Positions 26,852 through 37,938 of a DNA stretch of 64,000 bases are shown here, piece after piece (position 1 is the first letter of the stretch; the number at the start of each line of letters is the position of its first letter). Below the pieces are notes generated by a model, which ran no database searches, had not been told where the DNA came from, and worked only from the letters and a program-made list of their open reading frames with translations. Made by a program: the position numbers and the translations under genes. This DNA comes from Thermoflexus hugenholtzii JAD2 (GTDB lineage: Bacteria > Chloroflexota > Anaerolineae > Thermoflexales > Thermoflexaceae): contig NZ_FYEK01000020.1 in the NCBI RefSeq assembly GCF_900187885.1, forward strand, positions 1 through 64,000, in the 5' to 3' direction.

Positions 26852-27649
26852 ATGGCTCGAGTTCGTCTGGATCTTCTGCTGGTGGAGCGAGGGCTGGCGG
26901 AGAGCCGGGAGCGGGCGCAGCGCCTGATCCGCGCCGGCCGGGTCCGGGTGGGGGATCGGGTGGTGGATAAGCCCGGGGCCCTGGTGCCGCCGGACGCGCC
27001 GGTGCGGATCACCGAGCCCTTCCCCTATGTGAGCCGCGGCGGCCTGAAGCTGGCTGCTGCCCTGGCCCGCTTCCCGGTCCTCGTGCGGGGGGCGGTGTGC
27101 GCCGATGTGGGCGCTTCCACGGGGGGCTTCACCGATTGCCTGCTCCAGCATGGGGCGGCCCGGGTCTACGCCATCGATGTGGGCTACGGCCTGCTGGACA
27201 TGCGGCTGCGCCAGGATCCACGGGTGATCGTGATGGAACGGACCAACGCCCGTTATCTCACGGAACTGCCGGAGCCCGTGCATCTGGTGACCATGGACGT
27301 CTCCTTCATCTCGGTCCGGCTGATCCTTCCCAATGCCCACCGCTGGCTGGTCCCGGAGGGCCACGCCATCGTGCTGGTCAAGCCTCAGTTTGAGGCCGGG
27401 CGCGCCGAGGTCAAACGGGGCGTGGTGCGCGACCGCGCGGTCCACGAACGGGTGTTGCGGACGCTGATCGAGTGGAGCCGGGCGCATGGCTGGTGGCCCC
27501 GGGGGCTGATCCCCTCGCCGCTGCTGGGGCCGGCGGGCAACGTGGAGTTCCTCCTCTGGCTGCAGAAGGGAGAGGGGCCGACGGATGTCGAAAACCTTCT
27601 CCACGAGGCGTTCGCCGAACTGGAGGCCCATCCCCCAGCCCGGGAGTAG
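26852..27649 (+). CDS. tlyA: TlyA-family rRNA 2'-O-methyltransferase
   Basis: S4-domain RNA methyltransferase of 265 residues. The S4 domain is at the start (RVRLDLLLVERGLAESRERA, AGRVRVGDRVVDKPG). The SAM-binding and FtsJ-like part has the TlyA signature YVSRGGLKLAAAL, then CADVGASTGGFTDCLLQ, YAIDVGYGLLDMRLR, TMDVSFISVRLILP and VKPQFEAGRAEVKRGVV. Proteins of this type methylate 16S and 23S rRNA and are often annotated as hemolysin A. ATG 26852 is preceded by GGAAGAAGGCG. It diverges from the duplicated membrane protein. Confidence 0.92.
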   Translation: MARVRLDLLLVERGLAESRERAQRLIRAGRVRVGDRVVDKPGALVPPDAPVRITEPFPYVSRGGLKLAAALARFPVLVRGAVCADVGASTGGFTDCLLQHGAARVYAIDVGYGLLDMRLRQDPRVIVMERTNARYLTELPEPVHLVTMDVSFISVRLILPNAHRWLVPEGHAIVLVKPQFEAGRAEVKRGVVRDRAVHERVLRTLIEWSRAHGWWPRGLIPSPLLGPAGNVEFLLWLQKGEGPTDVENLLHEAFAELEAHPPARE

Positions 27650-27702
27650 CACCGGCTTCCATGGCCCTAACCCGAAAGTCCCGCAGGGTGAGGAGAATCC
27701 AG

Positions 27703-27730
27703 TTGACATTTTCTTTTGCTGTGGTAAGAT
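27703..27730 (+). promoter_or_regulatory. Sigma-70-type promoter of the SAM riboswitch leader
   Basis: TTGACA at 27703-27708, a 16-base spacer and TAAGAT at 27725-27730, in an AT-rich patch that stands out in this genome. Transcription would start near 27737, about 65 bases before the riboswitch. Confidence 0.85.
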
Positions 27731-27801
27731 AAACGCAAAAGGGATGATGGCGTCGTGGAAAGCGATGAGGCCTCATCCCGGGACAATTGAATAGAGCGTG
27801 G

Positions 27802-27955
27802 CACTCATCGAGAGAGGCGGAGGGACCCGGCCCGACGAAGCCTCGGCAACCTCCCGTGGAGCATCAGGGCCGACCGGGGAGCACGCCGCCCCCCGGCGGA
27901 GCGCTCCCGGGGATGGTGCCAAATCCGGCAGACGGTTCGGTCTGGGAGATGAGGT
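27802..27955 (+). promoter_or_regulatory. SAM-I (S-box) riboswitch
   Basis: The leader shows the S-box core in order: CTCATCGAGAGAGGCGGAGG, GGCCCGACGAAGCCTCGGCA, then GGTGCCAAATCC near 27915 and the closing GATGAG. The P1 helix is CTCATC (27804-27809) with GATGAG (27948-27953). A GC-rich variable arm fills 27853-27910. Binding of S-adenosylmethionine is known to stabilise P1 and release the terminator arm. Here it would shut down the SAM synthetase gene downstream, giving end-product feedback. Confidence 0.95.
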
Positions 27956-27973
27956 GGCCCGCAGCGGCGATGT

Positions 27974-28004
27974 GCCTCTTCTTCCCAGAAGAGGCTTTTG
28001 TTTT
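27974..28004 (+). terminator. Riboswitch expression-platform terminator
   Basis: GCCTCTTC (27974-27981) and GAAGAGGC (27988-27995) form a perfect 8-bp stem with loop TTCCCA, followed by TTTTGTTTT. It lies 20 bases after the SAM-I P1 helix and is the expected off-switch when SAM is bound. Confidence 0.9.
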
Positions 28005-28005
28005 G

Positions 28006-28035
28006 CCCCGCCCCTCCTCCCGGCGGGGTGTTTTT
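28006..28035 (+). terminator. Second terminator in series behind the SAM riboswitch
   Basis: CCCCGCC (28006-28012) pairs with GGCGGGG (28022-28028), followed by TGTTTTT. It starts two bases after the first terminator's T-run, so the leader carries two hairpins in tandem. It could tighten repression or be a fail-safe. Confidence 0.65.
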
Positions 28036-28131
28036 ATGTCCGCGCCCCGCCGGATGGGACAGGGTCGTGTAGTTCGGAAGGGGACGAACCCTCGTAAGAG
28101 GGAGTCATCCTGAATGAAAGGAGGACCCGGG

Positions 28132-29322
28132 ATGCGGAACATCGTGGTTTCCGAAGCCGGCGGCCCTTACATCGAGGACCTTCCGGTGGAGATCGTGGAG
28201 CGGAAGGGCATCGGGCATCCGGATAGCCTGTGCGACGGCATCGCCGAGCGCATCAGCCGGGAATACACCCACTGGTGCGAGGAGCACCTGGGCGGCGCGC
28301 TGCACCACAACTTCGATAAGGTCCAGCTGGTCGCCGGAGAGGTCTCGGTGCGCTTCGGCGGCGGAGAGCTGCTGAAACCCATCCGCATCCAGATCGCCGG
28401 CCGGGGCACCCCCTACTACAACGGCCAGGCGATCCCAATGGAGACCATCGCCATCGAGGCCGCCCGGGCCTATCTGCGGGAGACCATGCGCTATCTGGAT
28501 CCGGTGAAGCATGTGATCATCGACTGCTTCGCCGGGCGCGGCGCCAGCGAGCTGATCGACATCGTCCATCAGGTGACCGCCAACGACACCAGTTTCGGCG
28601 TCGCCCACTGGCCCCGCAGCGGCCTGGAGGAGGCGGTCTACCAGGCCGCCCAGTATCTCAACTACGAGCTGATCAACCAGTTCCCCATCGGCGAGGACGT
28701 CAAGGTCATGGGGCTGCGCCAGGGGAACCAGGTCATCCTGACCGTGGCCGTCCCCTTCATCGCCACCCGGGTGCACGATGCGGCGGAGTATGAAGAAGCC
28801 AAGCGGGGGGTGCAGGAGGCGCTGCAGCGCTTCGTCTCCAGCCTCCCCGCCCTGGAGGGACGAACGGTCCGGGTCGACGTCAACACCGCCGATCACGCCA
28901 AGCGGGGGGATTTCTACCTGACCCTGACCGGGACCAGCGCCGAGATGGGCGACGATGGCGCCGTCGGCCGGGGGAACCGCATCACCGGCCTGATCACCCC
29001 CTTCCGCTCCTCCAGCCTGGAGGCCGCCGCTGGCAAGAACCCCATCTCCCACGTCGGGAAGGTCTACAACGTGCTGGCCCTGGAGATCGCCCGGGACATC
29101 GTCGCCCGCCTTCCGGAGATCCGAGAGGCCACCGTGTATCTGCTCTCCCAGATCGGGAAGCCACTGGATCAGCCGCTGATCGCCAACGCCGCCGTCCGGG
29201 TCCGCTCCGGCCGGCTCACCCCGGGGATCCAGGAGGCCGTGCGGGCGATCGTGGATGAACACCTCTCCAACATCCACCAGGTCCGCCGTAAGATCATCGC
29301 CGGCGAGGTCTCCCTGTTCTGA
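28132..29322 (+). CDS. S-adenosylmethionine synthetase, archaeal type
   Basis: Makes S-adenosylmethionine from ATP and methionine; 396 residues. The sequence belongs to the archaeal AdoMet synthetase family (about 400 residues), not the bacterial MetK family: [78 protein letters not shown] and [22 protein letters not shown] 28132 is chosen because AAAGGAGG lies seven bases upstream; ATG 28114 has no ribosome site. Its leader carries a SAM-I riboswitch, so transcription is feedback-controlled by its product. Confidence 0.95.
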   Translation: MRNIVVSEAGGPYIEDLPVEIVERKGIGHPDSLCDGIAERISREYTHWCEEHLGGALHHNFDKVQLVAGEVSVRFGGGELLKPIRIQIAGRGTPYYNGQAIPMETIAIEAARAYLRETMRYLDPVKHVIIDCFAGRGASELIDIVHQVTANDTSFGVAHWPRSGLEEAVYQAAQYLNYELINQFPIGEDVKVMGLRQGNQVILTVAVPFIATRVHDAAEYEEAKRGVQEALQRFVSSLPALEGRTVRVDVNTADHAKRGDFYLTLTGTSAEMGDDGAVGRGNRITGLITPFRSSSLEAAAGKNPISHVGKVYNVLALEIARDIVARLPEIREATVYLLSQIGKPLDQPLIANAAVRVRSGRLTPGIQEAVRAIVDEHLSNIHQVRRKIIAGEVSLF

Positions 29323-29352
29323 GCCTTCCTGCCCAGGGAACGGACGCCTTCG

Positions 29353-29391
29353 AGGGCTGAGCGGGCGCACCGATGCCCCGCTCAGCCCTTT
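29353..29391 (+). terminator. Terminator after the SAM synthetase gene
   Basis: A perfect 13-bp stem, AGGGCTGAGCGGG (29353-29365) with CCCGCTCAGCCCT (29377-29389), ends in TTT. It lies 31 bases past the stop. The open frame of the next gene extends back into this hairpin, which argues for the later start chosen there. Confidence 0.75.
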
Positions 29392-29435
29392 GGAGGAATC
29401 CTCCGCGCGATTCCCGGCTGTGTGGAGCCTGCGGG

Positions 29436-31379
29436 ATGCCCCGACGAACCCGGATACGATGGCTGGCAGCGGTCGCCCTGCTCTGGCTCGCCGCTCTGCT
29501 CCGCTGGCTGGACCTGCCTCACATCCCCTATGGGCTCTGGTATGACGAGGCGTATTACGGGCTGGATGCGCTGCGGGTGCTGCAGGGGGAGGTGCGGATC
29601 TTTTTCCCGGAGAACAACGGCCGCGAGCCCCTGTTCATCTATCTGGTGGCCAGCGCCATCGCCATCCTGGGGCCCACCCCTTACGCGCTGCGGCTCACCG
29701 CCAGCATGATCGGCCTGCTCGCGGTGGCCGCGGCCTTCCGAATGGCATGGACGATCTCCCGGCGCTGGGAGGTGGGTGCCCTGAGCGGGGCGCTGATGGC
29801 TTTTCTGCTCTGGCCTCTGAACCTCAGCCGGGTGGGGTTCCGGGCTGGGCTGTTCCCCTTGGCGGCCGCTCTCACCCTCTGGGCCTTCACCCGCGCCGCC
29901 CGCAGCGGCCGGGAGCGGGACTGGGCTGTGGCTGGATGGATCTGGGGGCTGAGCTTCTATACCTACTTGGCCGCCCGCATAACGGTTCTCCCCATCGCCC
30001 TGGAGTTGCTGCTCGGGCGCTGGCGGGCGCCGGATCGCTTCCGGGTTCGAGCCATCGGGGCCTTCCTGGGATGCGCGCTGCTCACCGCCTCGCCGCTGAT
30101 CGCCTATTTCCTCACGCACCCGGCGGAGTTCACCCTCCGTGGGGAGCAGACGGCGGCCTTCCAGGGCGGGCGCCCCTGGCTGGGGGTGGCCAAGGAACAG
30201 GCCCTGCGGGTAGGCGGGATGTTTTTCTGGCAAGGCGACTCGTATCCGCGCCACAACACCGAGAGCCGCCCGGTCTTCGATCCCCTTTTGGCCTTCGCTT
30301 TTCTGGTCGGCGGGATCCAGGCCTTTCGCCGAGCGCCTTTCACAGCCCTGTGGGGGATAGCCATGCTGCTGCCCACGTTCCTGGCTACCGAGGCCCCCCA
30401 TTACCTGCGGGCCAGCGGGGCGCTGCCGGTGGTGGTCTTCTGGGCCGCCCTCGGCCTGTGGACCCTTGCCGGGGCGGCGGCCCGCTGGGCCCGCACGCCC
30501 TGGGCGGCGGCCCTCCTCCTCGGGGGCGGGCTCGGCCTCAGCTTCCCCTGGCACGCCGTCGCTTACTTCCATCCGGGATGGTGGGCCCAGGCCCAGGTGC
30601 GCGGGGCCTTCTCCCTGGATTCGTGGGAGGTGGCCCAGGAGATCCGCGCCTTCCGGCGCGCGGAGCCCTCCGGGACCGTGGTGCTCTCAGAGCGCCTCTG
30701 GGCCGGGCGGGCGGAGATGCGGTTCCTCCTCTGGGGGGAATCCGGCGTGCGGATCCGGCGGCTGACGGAGGATCCTCCCGATCCGCCCCCGGCTCCGGCG
30801 ATGGTCATCGGCTGGCAATACGAGGAAGTCCCGCTCCTGCGGCGGTGGCTTCCTCCGGGCGCGCTGCTTTCGGTGCGGGCGCCGCCCCCGTGGCCGGGAG
30901 AGCGCGTTCCCCGCTACCGGGTGATGCGGGCGGAGCCGCCCGATCGGATGCGCTCGAATCTGCGCGCGGTCTTCGCGGATGGGATCGCGTTGCAGGGAGG
31001 GATGGCGGTGCGGGCGGGACGGTTCCTCACGGTGACGCTGGACTGGGAGGCGGTGGGGCAGCCCTCCCGGGATTACAGCGTCTTCGTCCACGTCTACCGG
31101 GAGACGGAGGCGCCCCGGTGGCCCCCGGCCATCCCACCGCAGGCCCAGCACGATGGCGGGATCGCCGAGGGCGCCTACAACACGGGGGTCTGGCGACCCG
31201 GCGACCGCATCCGGGAGGTTCGGGTCATCCCGCTCCCGGAGACGCTCCTTCAGGGGCCGTTAAGGGTCTGGGTGGGCCTTTACCGGTGGGAGGATGGCGC
31301 GCGCCTCCCGCTTCGGGGAGGCGGCGAGGCGGTCGCCATTCCGGTGGAGGAGGCCGAGCGCTCTGCCCGGTCCCCATAA
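29436..31379 (+). CDS. Membrane glycosyltransferase, GT39/ArnT-like (GT-C fold)
   Basis: A 647-residue protein with about ten membrane helices and a C-terminal soluble beta domain of about 200 residues. The first outside loop has WYDEAYYGLDALRVLQGEVR, with the Asp-Glu pair typical of GT-C enzymes of the dolichyl/undecaprenyl-phosphate-sugar class, then NNGREPLFIYLVASAIAILG and YALRLTASMIGLLAVAAAFR. Such enzymes move a sugar from a polyprenyl phosphate to an external acceptor. ATG 29436 (MPRRTRIRWLAAV) gives a proper positive-inside start. The C-terminal part (PSRDYSVFVHVYRETEAPRW) looks like a jelly-roll and may bind glycans. Confidence 0.8.
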   Translation: MPRRTRIRWLAAVALLWLAALLRWLDLPHIPYGLWYDEAYYGLDALRVLQGEVRIFFPENNGREPLFIYLVASAIAILGPTPYALRLTASMIGLLAVAAAFRMAWTISRRWEVGALSGALMAFLLWPLNLSRVGFRAGLFPLAAALTLWAFTRAARSGRERDWAVAGWIWGLSFYTYLAARITVLPIALELLLGRWRAPDRFRVRAIGAFLGCALLTASPLIAYFLTHPAEFTLRGEQTAAFQGGRPWLGVAKEQALRVGGMFFWQGDSYPRHNTESRPVFDPLLAFAFLVGGIQAFRRAPFTALWGIAMLLPTFLATEAPHYLRASGALPVVVFWAALGLWTLAGAAARWARTPWAAALLLGGGLGLSFPWHAVAYFHPGWWAQAQVRGAFSLDSWEVAQEIRAFRRAEPSGTVVLSERLWAGRAEMRFLLWGESGVRIRRLTEDPPDPPPAPAMVIGWQYEEVPLLRRWLPPGALLSVRAPPPWPGERVPRYRVMRAEPPDRMRSNLRAVFADGIALQGGMAVRAGRFLTVTLDWEAVGQPSRDYSVFVHVYRETEAPRWPPAIPPQAQHDGGIAEGAYNTGVWRPGDRIREVRVIPLPETLLQGPLRVWVGLYRWEDGARLPLRGGGEAVAIPVEEAERSARSP

Positions 31380-31404
31380 CCGTTCCGCAACGCCTCATCC
31401 GCGG

Positions 31405-34400
31405 TTAACCCGCCGATCGGCCTTCCCCTTCGGGCGGCCGGAGACGCCCTTCCTCAGGGGCGGAAGGAGAGAGGGTCTCCCGGAGCAGCAACCGCACCCG
31501 AGCCCGTTGGGCGATCTCCATCACGGTGAGGAAAACCGCGTTGGGCATCTCCGACGCCGGCAGCGCCCGGATCAGCGCCTGCACGGTGTCGGGATCGTTC
31601 CCCACCCGACGCAGCGCCTCCAGAGCGCGCCCCTGGATGTAGGGCGGCATCTCGGGATCCAGGGCCAGGGTCAGCAGGGTCTCCTCGAACTCCGGCCCGG
31701 CGCAGGTGACCAGGGCATCCGCGGCCGCCCGCCGCAACGGCATCGGGGTCTCCGGATTCCGAACTAGGATCCAGAAGGTCGGGAATGCCTCCGGCCCGCC
31801 GTGGCGCTCCAGGATCCGGAGGATCCCCTGGCGGACGGGGAGATCCAGGGCGCTCTCCAGAAGCAGCCGGGCCAGGGGGGCGATCAAGGTGGGATCCCAC
31901 AGGTTCCCCAGGCTTTCCGCCATGGCCTGGCGGATCGCCGGATCGATCCGGACGTCCGGGAGCATGGCGAGGATCTCCGGGGCTGCCGGGCGATGATGGA
32001 GCGTGGCGAGGGTCAGGGCGATGGCCCCCCGCACATGTGGATCGATCCGCTCGTCGCGCGCCAGCCACATCAGCTCCTCGCCGATCTCCGCCGCGCCCAG
32101 GACGCCGAGGGTTTCGGCGATGGCCTGCCGCACCGAGGAGGGGATTCGCTCATCGGGCAACAGCTGGATCAGCGAACGCACCACCTCGCGCGCCCGGAGC
32201 GTCCCCAGGGCGTCGGCGATGGCCCGGCGAGCGGTCACCGGGAGGTTCTCCGCGCGCAACAGGGGGATCAGCTCGGGGGCCACGGAGGGATCGCGGATCA
32301 ACCCGATGGCCAAGGCCGCCCGGGCCTGGATAAAGGGATCTTCGGTGGGATCGCGCAGCCGTTCCAGGAGGGCCGGGATGGCGGCGGACGCGCGCATCGC
32401 GCCCAGGGCCAGGGCGATCCGCTCGCGGATTGTGGAATCGGCGTGGCGGTCTCGCAGGACCTCCAGCAGCTGGGGGACTGCACGGAGGGCCCCGATGGCG
32501 GCCAGGGCGTCCGGCACCAGCGCCCGCAGGGAGGGATGGGCCTGAGGGTCCTGAAGGATCTGCAGCAGCAAGGGGACTGCGCGGGCCTCCTTCAGCCGGC
32601 CCAGGGCGATGATCGCCTGCCGTTGCAACAGCAGGCGGGCGAACTCCTCCTGCTCCGCGCCGGCCAGGCCGAGCCAGTGGCCCAGGCGTTCGAGCCACGG
32701 CCGGAAGGGGCTGCCTGAGCGGAGGATCCACGTGCTCACCTGTGCCCGAAGGCGGTGGCGGGGGCCTTCCCGGAGCAGGCCTATCAGCCACGGGCTGAAC
32801 TCCCGGAAGCCGGCCTCGGCCAGGCCGTTCACGATCGCCGCCCGGAGGCTCACCTCCAGGTTTGGATCCTCCGCCAGGGTCAGCAAGGTCTCCAGATGCG
32901 AGGCCTCGGCGAGAGCCGTCGCCGTCTCGATCATTCGGCGCCGGAGCTCCAGCGGCAGGTCAGGATCCCGGATCAGGGGCACCAGCTCCTCCACGATGCG
33001 GCTATCGCCCAGGGTGCGCAGCGCATCCAGAAGGGTCTCGCGGACGATGGGGTTCAGCCAGGGAAGGCCCAGGTGCTCGACCAGGGCTGGGCCCAGAGAT
33101 CGATCGCCGATGCGGGCGATGGCCATCACCACCTTGCGCCGCAGCTCCACCCCCAGGCTCTCATCCCCGATGAGATCCAGGAGGTCCCGGGCGATGGCGG
33201 GATCCCCCAGATGCCCGAGGTGTTCGGCGATCTGCTCTCGAATCGGAAGCGGAATGCGATCGTCCCGCAGGGCCAGGGCCAAGAGCCCAACGGCGCGGGG
33301 GCCCTGCTCCCGGGCGATGGCTTCCACAATGGCCGCGCGGGCGCTGAAGGGCAGATCTGGACGGCGGAGCTGATCCGCCAGCCACTCCAGCTGGCCCGGG
33401 ATGCCGGCCAGGATGGAGGCGGCCTCCTGTTGCAGGAACGAATAGGGGGCCTCCGTCAGCAACGTCCGCAGGCGCCCCACGATCGCGTCCCGGATCTCCG
33501 TCTGAAGGTGCGGAGCCTCCATGAGGCATCGGCCGGCCAGCCGGGTTCGGGTGTAGAAGAAGTCGTCCTCCGGCTCCAGAAGCTCCGTCAAGAGCCGCCG
33601 TGCGGCCGCGGGCTCGCTCAGGCCGGCGAGCATCACCAGCGCCTCCTGCCATTCCGGCTCCTCGGCCTGCTGCACCAGCTGGGCCTGCCGCGAGGGATCC
33701 GCCAGGGCGGATTGGGCGATCAGGGCCGAGGCGAAGGCCGGATGCCGGAAGGCGATGGTGGACCCGGGAGTGATCAACCCGCAGCGCTCCCGCAGCCAGG
33801 AGAGGGCGGCATGGACCTGGGCCGTCTCCAAGCGGGGATCCTGACGCAAGAGATCCGATAGATCTTCTTCGATGAATCCGATGGGGAGGGAGGAGCGGCG
33901 CAGCCAGCGCATCGCCCAGGCCAGATGTTCCAGGGCCGTCCGTTTGAGGGAGGCCGGGAGATCCTCCTCCGGGGGGAGAGCCTGAGGGCGGTCCATCAGG
34001 ATCGGGACGAGCTGGGCGTAGAGGGCGGAGCGACGCGCAGGCAGGCCCCCGCTCTGGACGGCGAGAGCGAGAAGCCCACTCAGGAATCCGGGCTGGCGGG
34101 CCAGCTCCCAGCGCTCCGCATTCTCCCGCAGCGCCGACAGCAACGCCTGGGGATCTGGAAGGGCAGGCCCTTTGCGGCGGCCCAGGGCCGCCTGCCAGCG
34201 CTCGATCAGCGTCTGGATCTGGGGATCTGACCAGGGGGCGAGGTCGAAGCCGTCAAATCCCTCCAGCCGCAGGGCCGGGTTGTTCCCCGCGATCACAATG
34301 GAGCATCGCGTTCGAGCGGCCAGCTCCTCCAGCGCCTCCAGGAGGGTGGCCTCCGCGTCCGGGCGATCCGTTTGCCCCAGATCATCTACCAGCAGCGCGC

Positions 34401-35049
34401 ACCGGCCCTGCTGTAGCCAGCGTTCCACCTGATCCGCAGGCAGAGAGAGCGCTCCCCGGCTGATCCGGTAGAGGAGCCCTGCCAGTTGCGGGCCCAGGGG
34501 GAGGTGAGGCTGGTAGTGGGCGGCCGATAAATAGAAAGGGATTTGAGCGGTGAAGGTGGCGGCGGCGGGCACCCGGTCCGCCGCCAGCGTCCGGAGCAGC
34601 GCCAGCAGGCCCTGCGGCCGTCCCCGGACGGCCTCCGACCAGCGGAGGGCCAGCATCTGCAGGAGCGTGGTCTTCCCGGATCCCGGTCCGCCCACGATCC
34701 ACCAGCGGAGCGCGGTGGGGGCGTTGGCGGAGGAGGGCTGGCGGAGGATCAGCGGAGGGACTACGAAGACCTGCTCCAGCGGGATCGGAGCGATGAGGTG
34801 TTGCAGGGGCCCGGTGGCGTGGGGGAGGACTGGCTGGATGCGCGCTGCGACCCGCCGGAGGTTTCCTTCCCGGAACGATCTGCCGACCCGGCGGCTCAGG
34901 AAGGCCCCGGCGCGATGGAGAAGCAACGGGATCAGCAGCGTCAGCAACGCCCCCAGAGCGGCTGCCAGAGCCAGCATCACCCACTGGATGAGATCGGTCC
35001 GCGCCTGCAACAACAAGTGGAGCACCTCTGTCCCCTGCCCGCCGACCAT
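31405..35049 (-). CDS. Membrane-anchored NACHT/STAND-like NTPase with long HEAT-repeat array
   Basis: A 1214-residue protein. One membrane helix lies near residues 21-45 (LIQWVMLALAAALGALLTLL). A P-loop domain follows with Walker A WWIVGGPGSGKTTLLQMLAL (about 118-130), Walker B CALLVDDLGQTD (about 217-228) and a sensor-like SIVIAGNNPALRL. A helical region runs to about 480, then some twenty HEAT repeats with recurrent units such as ALRDDRIPLPIREQIAEHLG and DPSVAPELIPLLRAENLPVT. This order fits STAND/NACHT switch proteins. GAGGAG lies nine bases before the chosen ATG; ATG 35058 touches it. It stands alone, so the partner sensed is unknown; defence or signalling roles are possible. Confidence 0.8.
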   Translation of the reverse strand: MVGGQGTEVLHLLLQARTDLIQWVMLALAAALGALLTLLIPLLLHRAGAFLSRRVGRSFREGNLRRVAARIQPVLPHATGPLQHLIAPIPLEQVFVVPPLILRQPSSANAPTALRWWIVGGPGSGKTTLLQMLALRWSEAVRGRPQGLLALLRTLAADRVPAAATFTAQIPFYLSAAHYQPHLPLGPQLAGLLYRISRGALSLPADQVERWLQQGRCALLVDDLGQTDRPDAEATLLEALEELAARTRCSIVIAGNNPALRLEGFDGFDLAPWSDPQIQTLIERWQAALGRRKGPALPDPQALLSALRENAERWELARQPGFLSGLLALAVQSGGLPARRSALYAQLVPILMDRPQALPPEEDLPASLKRTALEHLAWAMRWLRRSSLPIGFIEEDLSDLLRQDPRLETAQVHAALSWLRERCGLITPGSTIAFRHPAFASALIAQSALADPSRQAQLVQQAEEPEWQEALVMLAGLSEPAAARRLLTELLEPEDDFFYTRTRLAGRCLMEAPHLQTEIRDAIVGRLRTLLTEAPYSFLQQEAASILAGIPGQLEWLADQLRRPDLPFSARAAIVEAIAREQGPRAVGLLALALRDDRIPLPIREQIAEHLGHLGDPAIARDLLDLIGDESLGVELRRKVVMAIARIGDRSLGPALVEHLGLPWLNPIVRETLLDALRTLGDSRIVEELVPLIRDPDLPLELRRRMIETATALAEASHLETLLTLAEDPNLEVSLRAAIVNGLAEAGFREFSPWLIGLLREGPRHRLRAQVSTWILRSGSPFRPWLERLGHWLGLAGAEQEEFARLLLQRQAIIALGRLKEARAVPLLLQILQDPQAHPSLRALVPDALAAIGALRAVPQLLEVLRDRHADSTIRERIALALGAMRASAAIPALLERLRDPTEDPFIQARAALAIGLIRDPSVAPELIPLLRAENLPVTARRAIADALGTLRAREVVRSLIQLLPDERIPSSVRQAIAETLGVLGAAEIGEELMWLARDERIDPHVRGAIALTLATLHHRPAAPEILAMLPDVRIDPAIRQAMAESLGNLWDPTLIAPLARLLLESALDLPVRQGILRILERHGGPEAFPTFWILVRNPETPMPLRRAAADALVTCAGPEFEETLLTLALDPEMPPYIQGRALEALRRVGNDPDTVQALIRALPASEMPNAVFLTVMEIAQRARVRLLLRETLSPSAPEEGRLRPPEGEGRSAG

Positions 35050-35227
35050 CGTTCTCATCTCCTCGAGATCTTCTCAGGATATGGCGATGCTGCGGCGATG
35101 GGCCCGCAAATTTCCTCGTGTTGGGCAAGACGGACGAGCTCCGAAAGCCCGTTTGAACCCCTGGCTGTTACGGAAACCGCTGTCCGGTCTTCCATGGATA
35201 TGGTTTAATCTTCCAGACTGATTTCTC

Positions 35228-35265
35228 CATAAAGGCTGGGCGGACGCCCGAAGCGTCCGCCCAGC
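35228..35265 (-). terminator. Terminator of gyrB
   Basis: GCTGGGCGGACG (35235-35246) and CGTCCGCCCAGC (35254-35265) make a perfect 12-bp stem. Read on the minus strand, it lies 27 bases past the gyrB stop and is followed by CTTTATGG, a weak T-run. Confidence 0.65.
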
Positions 35266-35292
35266 GTATGGATTTGGCGCTTTGGGATGCGC

Positions 35293-37476
<2,184 letters not shown>

Positions 37477-37484
37477 TTACTTTT

Positions 37485-37512
37485 TTGAAAGATCTGCTTA
37501 AAATTCTTAAAA
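37485..37512 (+). promoter_or_regulatory. Candidate promoter for the DUF2089 operon
   Basis: TTGAAA (37485-37490), a 16-base spacer and TTAAAA (37507-37512) lie in a markedly AT-rich patch between the divergent gyrB and DUF2089 genes. It would give a leader of about 30 bases. Confidence 0.5.
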
Positions 37513-37547
37513 AGAGATTTTTTAATTTCCTCGAGGGATATGGGGGG

Positions 37548-37937
37548 ATGAACAGGTGGCTGGGGGTGTGTCCGGTGTGTGGGGCGGGGCTGGAGGTGGT
37601 GGCCCTGCAGTGTCCGGCCTGTGAGGCGCGGATTGAGGGGCGGTTCCGTCTGGGGCGGCTGGCGCGGTTGACGCCGGAGCAGCTGGCCTTTGTGGAGCTG
37701 TTCCTGCGGAGCGAGGGGAAGTTCACCCGCCTGGAGAGCCTGACGGGGCTTTCGTATCCGACGCTGCGCAAGCGGCTGCAGGAGATCCTGCGGGCGATGG
37801 GCTATGAGGCGGAGGAGGAAGCGCCCCCCGGCCCGGAGGAGCGGCGACAGATCCTGGAGGAGCTGGCGGCAGGCCGGATTTCCTATGAGGAGGCGTTGCG
37901 ACGGCTCCGTGGCCGCCCGGGATCTCCGGAGGCGTGA
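37548..37937 (+). CDS. DUF2089 family zinc-ribbon regulator-like protein
   Basis: A 129-residue protein. Two CxxC pairs, CPVCGAGLEVVALQCPAC, form a zinc ribbon, followed by RLTPEQLAFVELFLRSEGKF and ESLTGLSYPTLRKRLQEILR, a helix-turn-helix of the DUF2089 type. The C-terminal tail LEELAAGRISYEEALRRLRG resembles a SHOCT-like motif. Members are thought to be transcription regulators in envelope-stress loci. Start ATG 37548 follows GAGGGATATGGGGGG; the upstream in-frame codons lie in the promoter. A GNAT gene starts two bases after its stop. Confidence 0.85.
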   Translation: MNRWLGVCPVCGAGLEVVALQCPACEARIEGRFRLGRLARLTPEQLAFVELFLRSEGKFTRLESLTGLSYPTLRKRLQEILRAMGYEAEEEAPPGPEERRQILEELAAGRISYEEALRRLRGRPGSPEA

Positions 37938-37938
37938 G

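Noticed and set aside
27787-28113. Short open frames in the SAM riboswitch leader
   Set aside because: They coincide with conserved riboswitch and terminator structure and lack ribosome sites.
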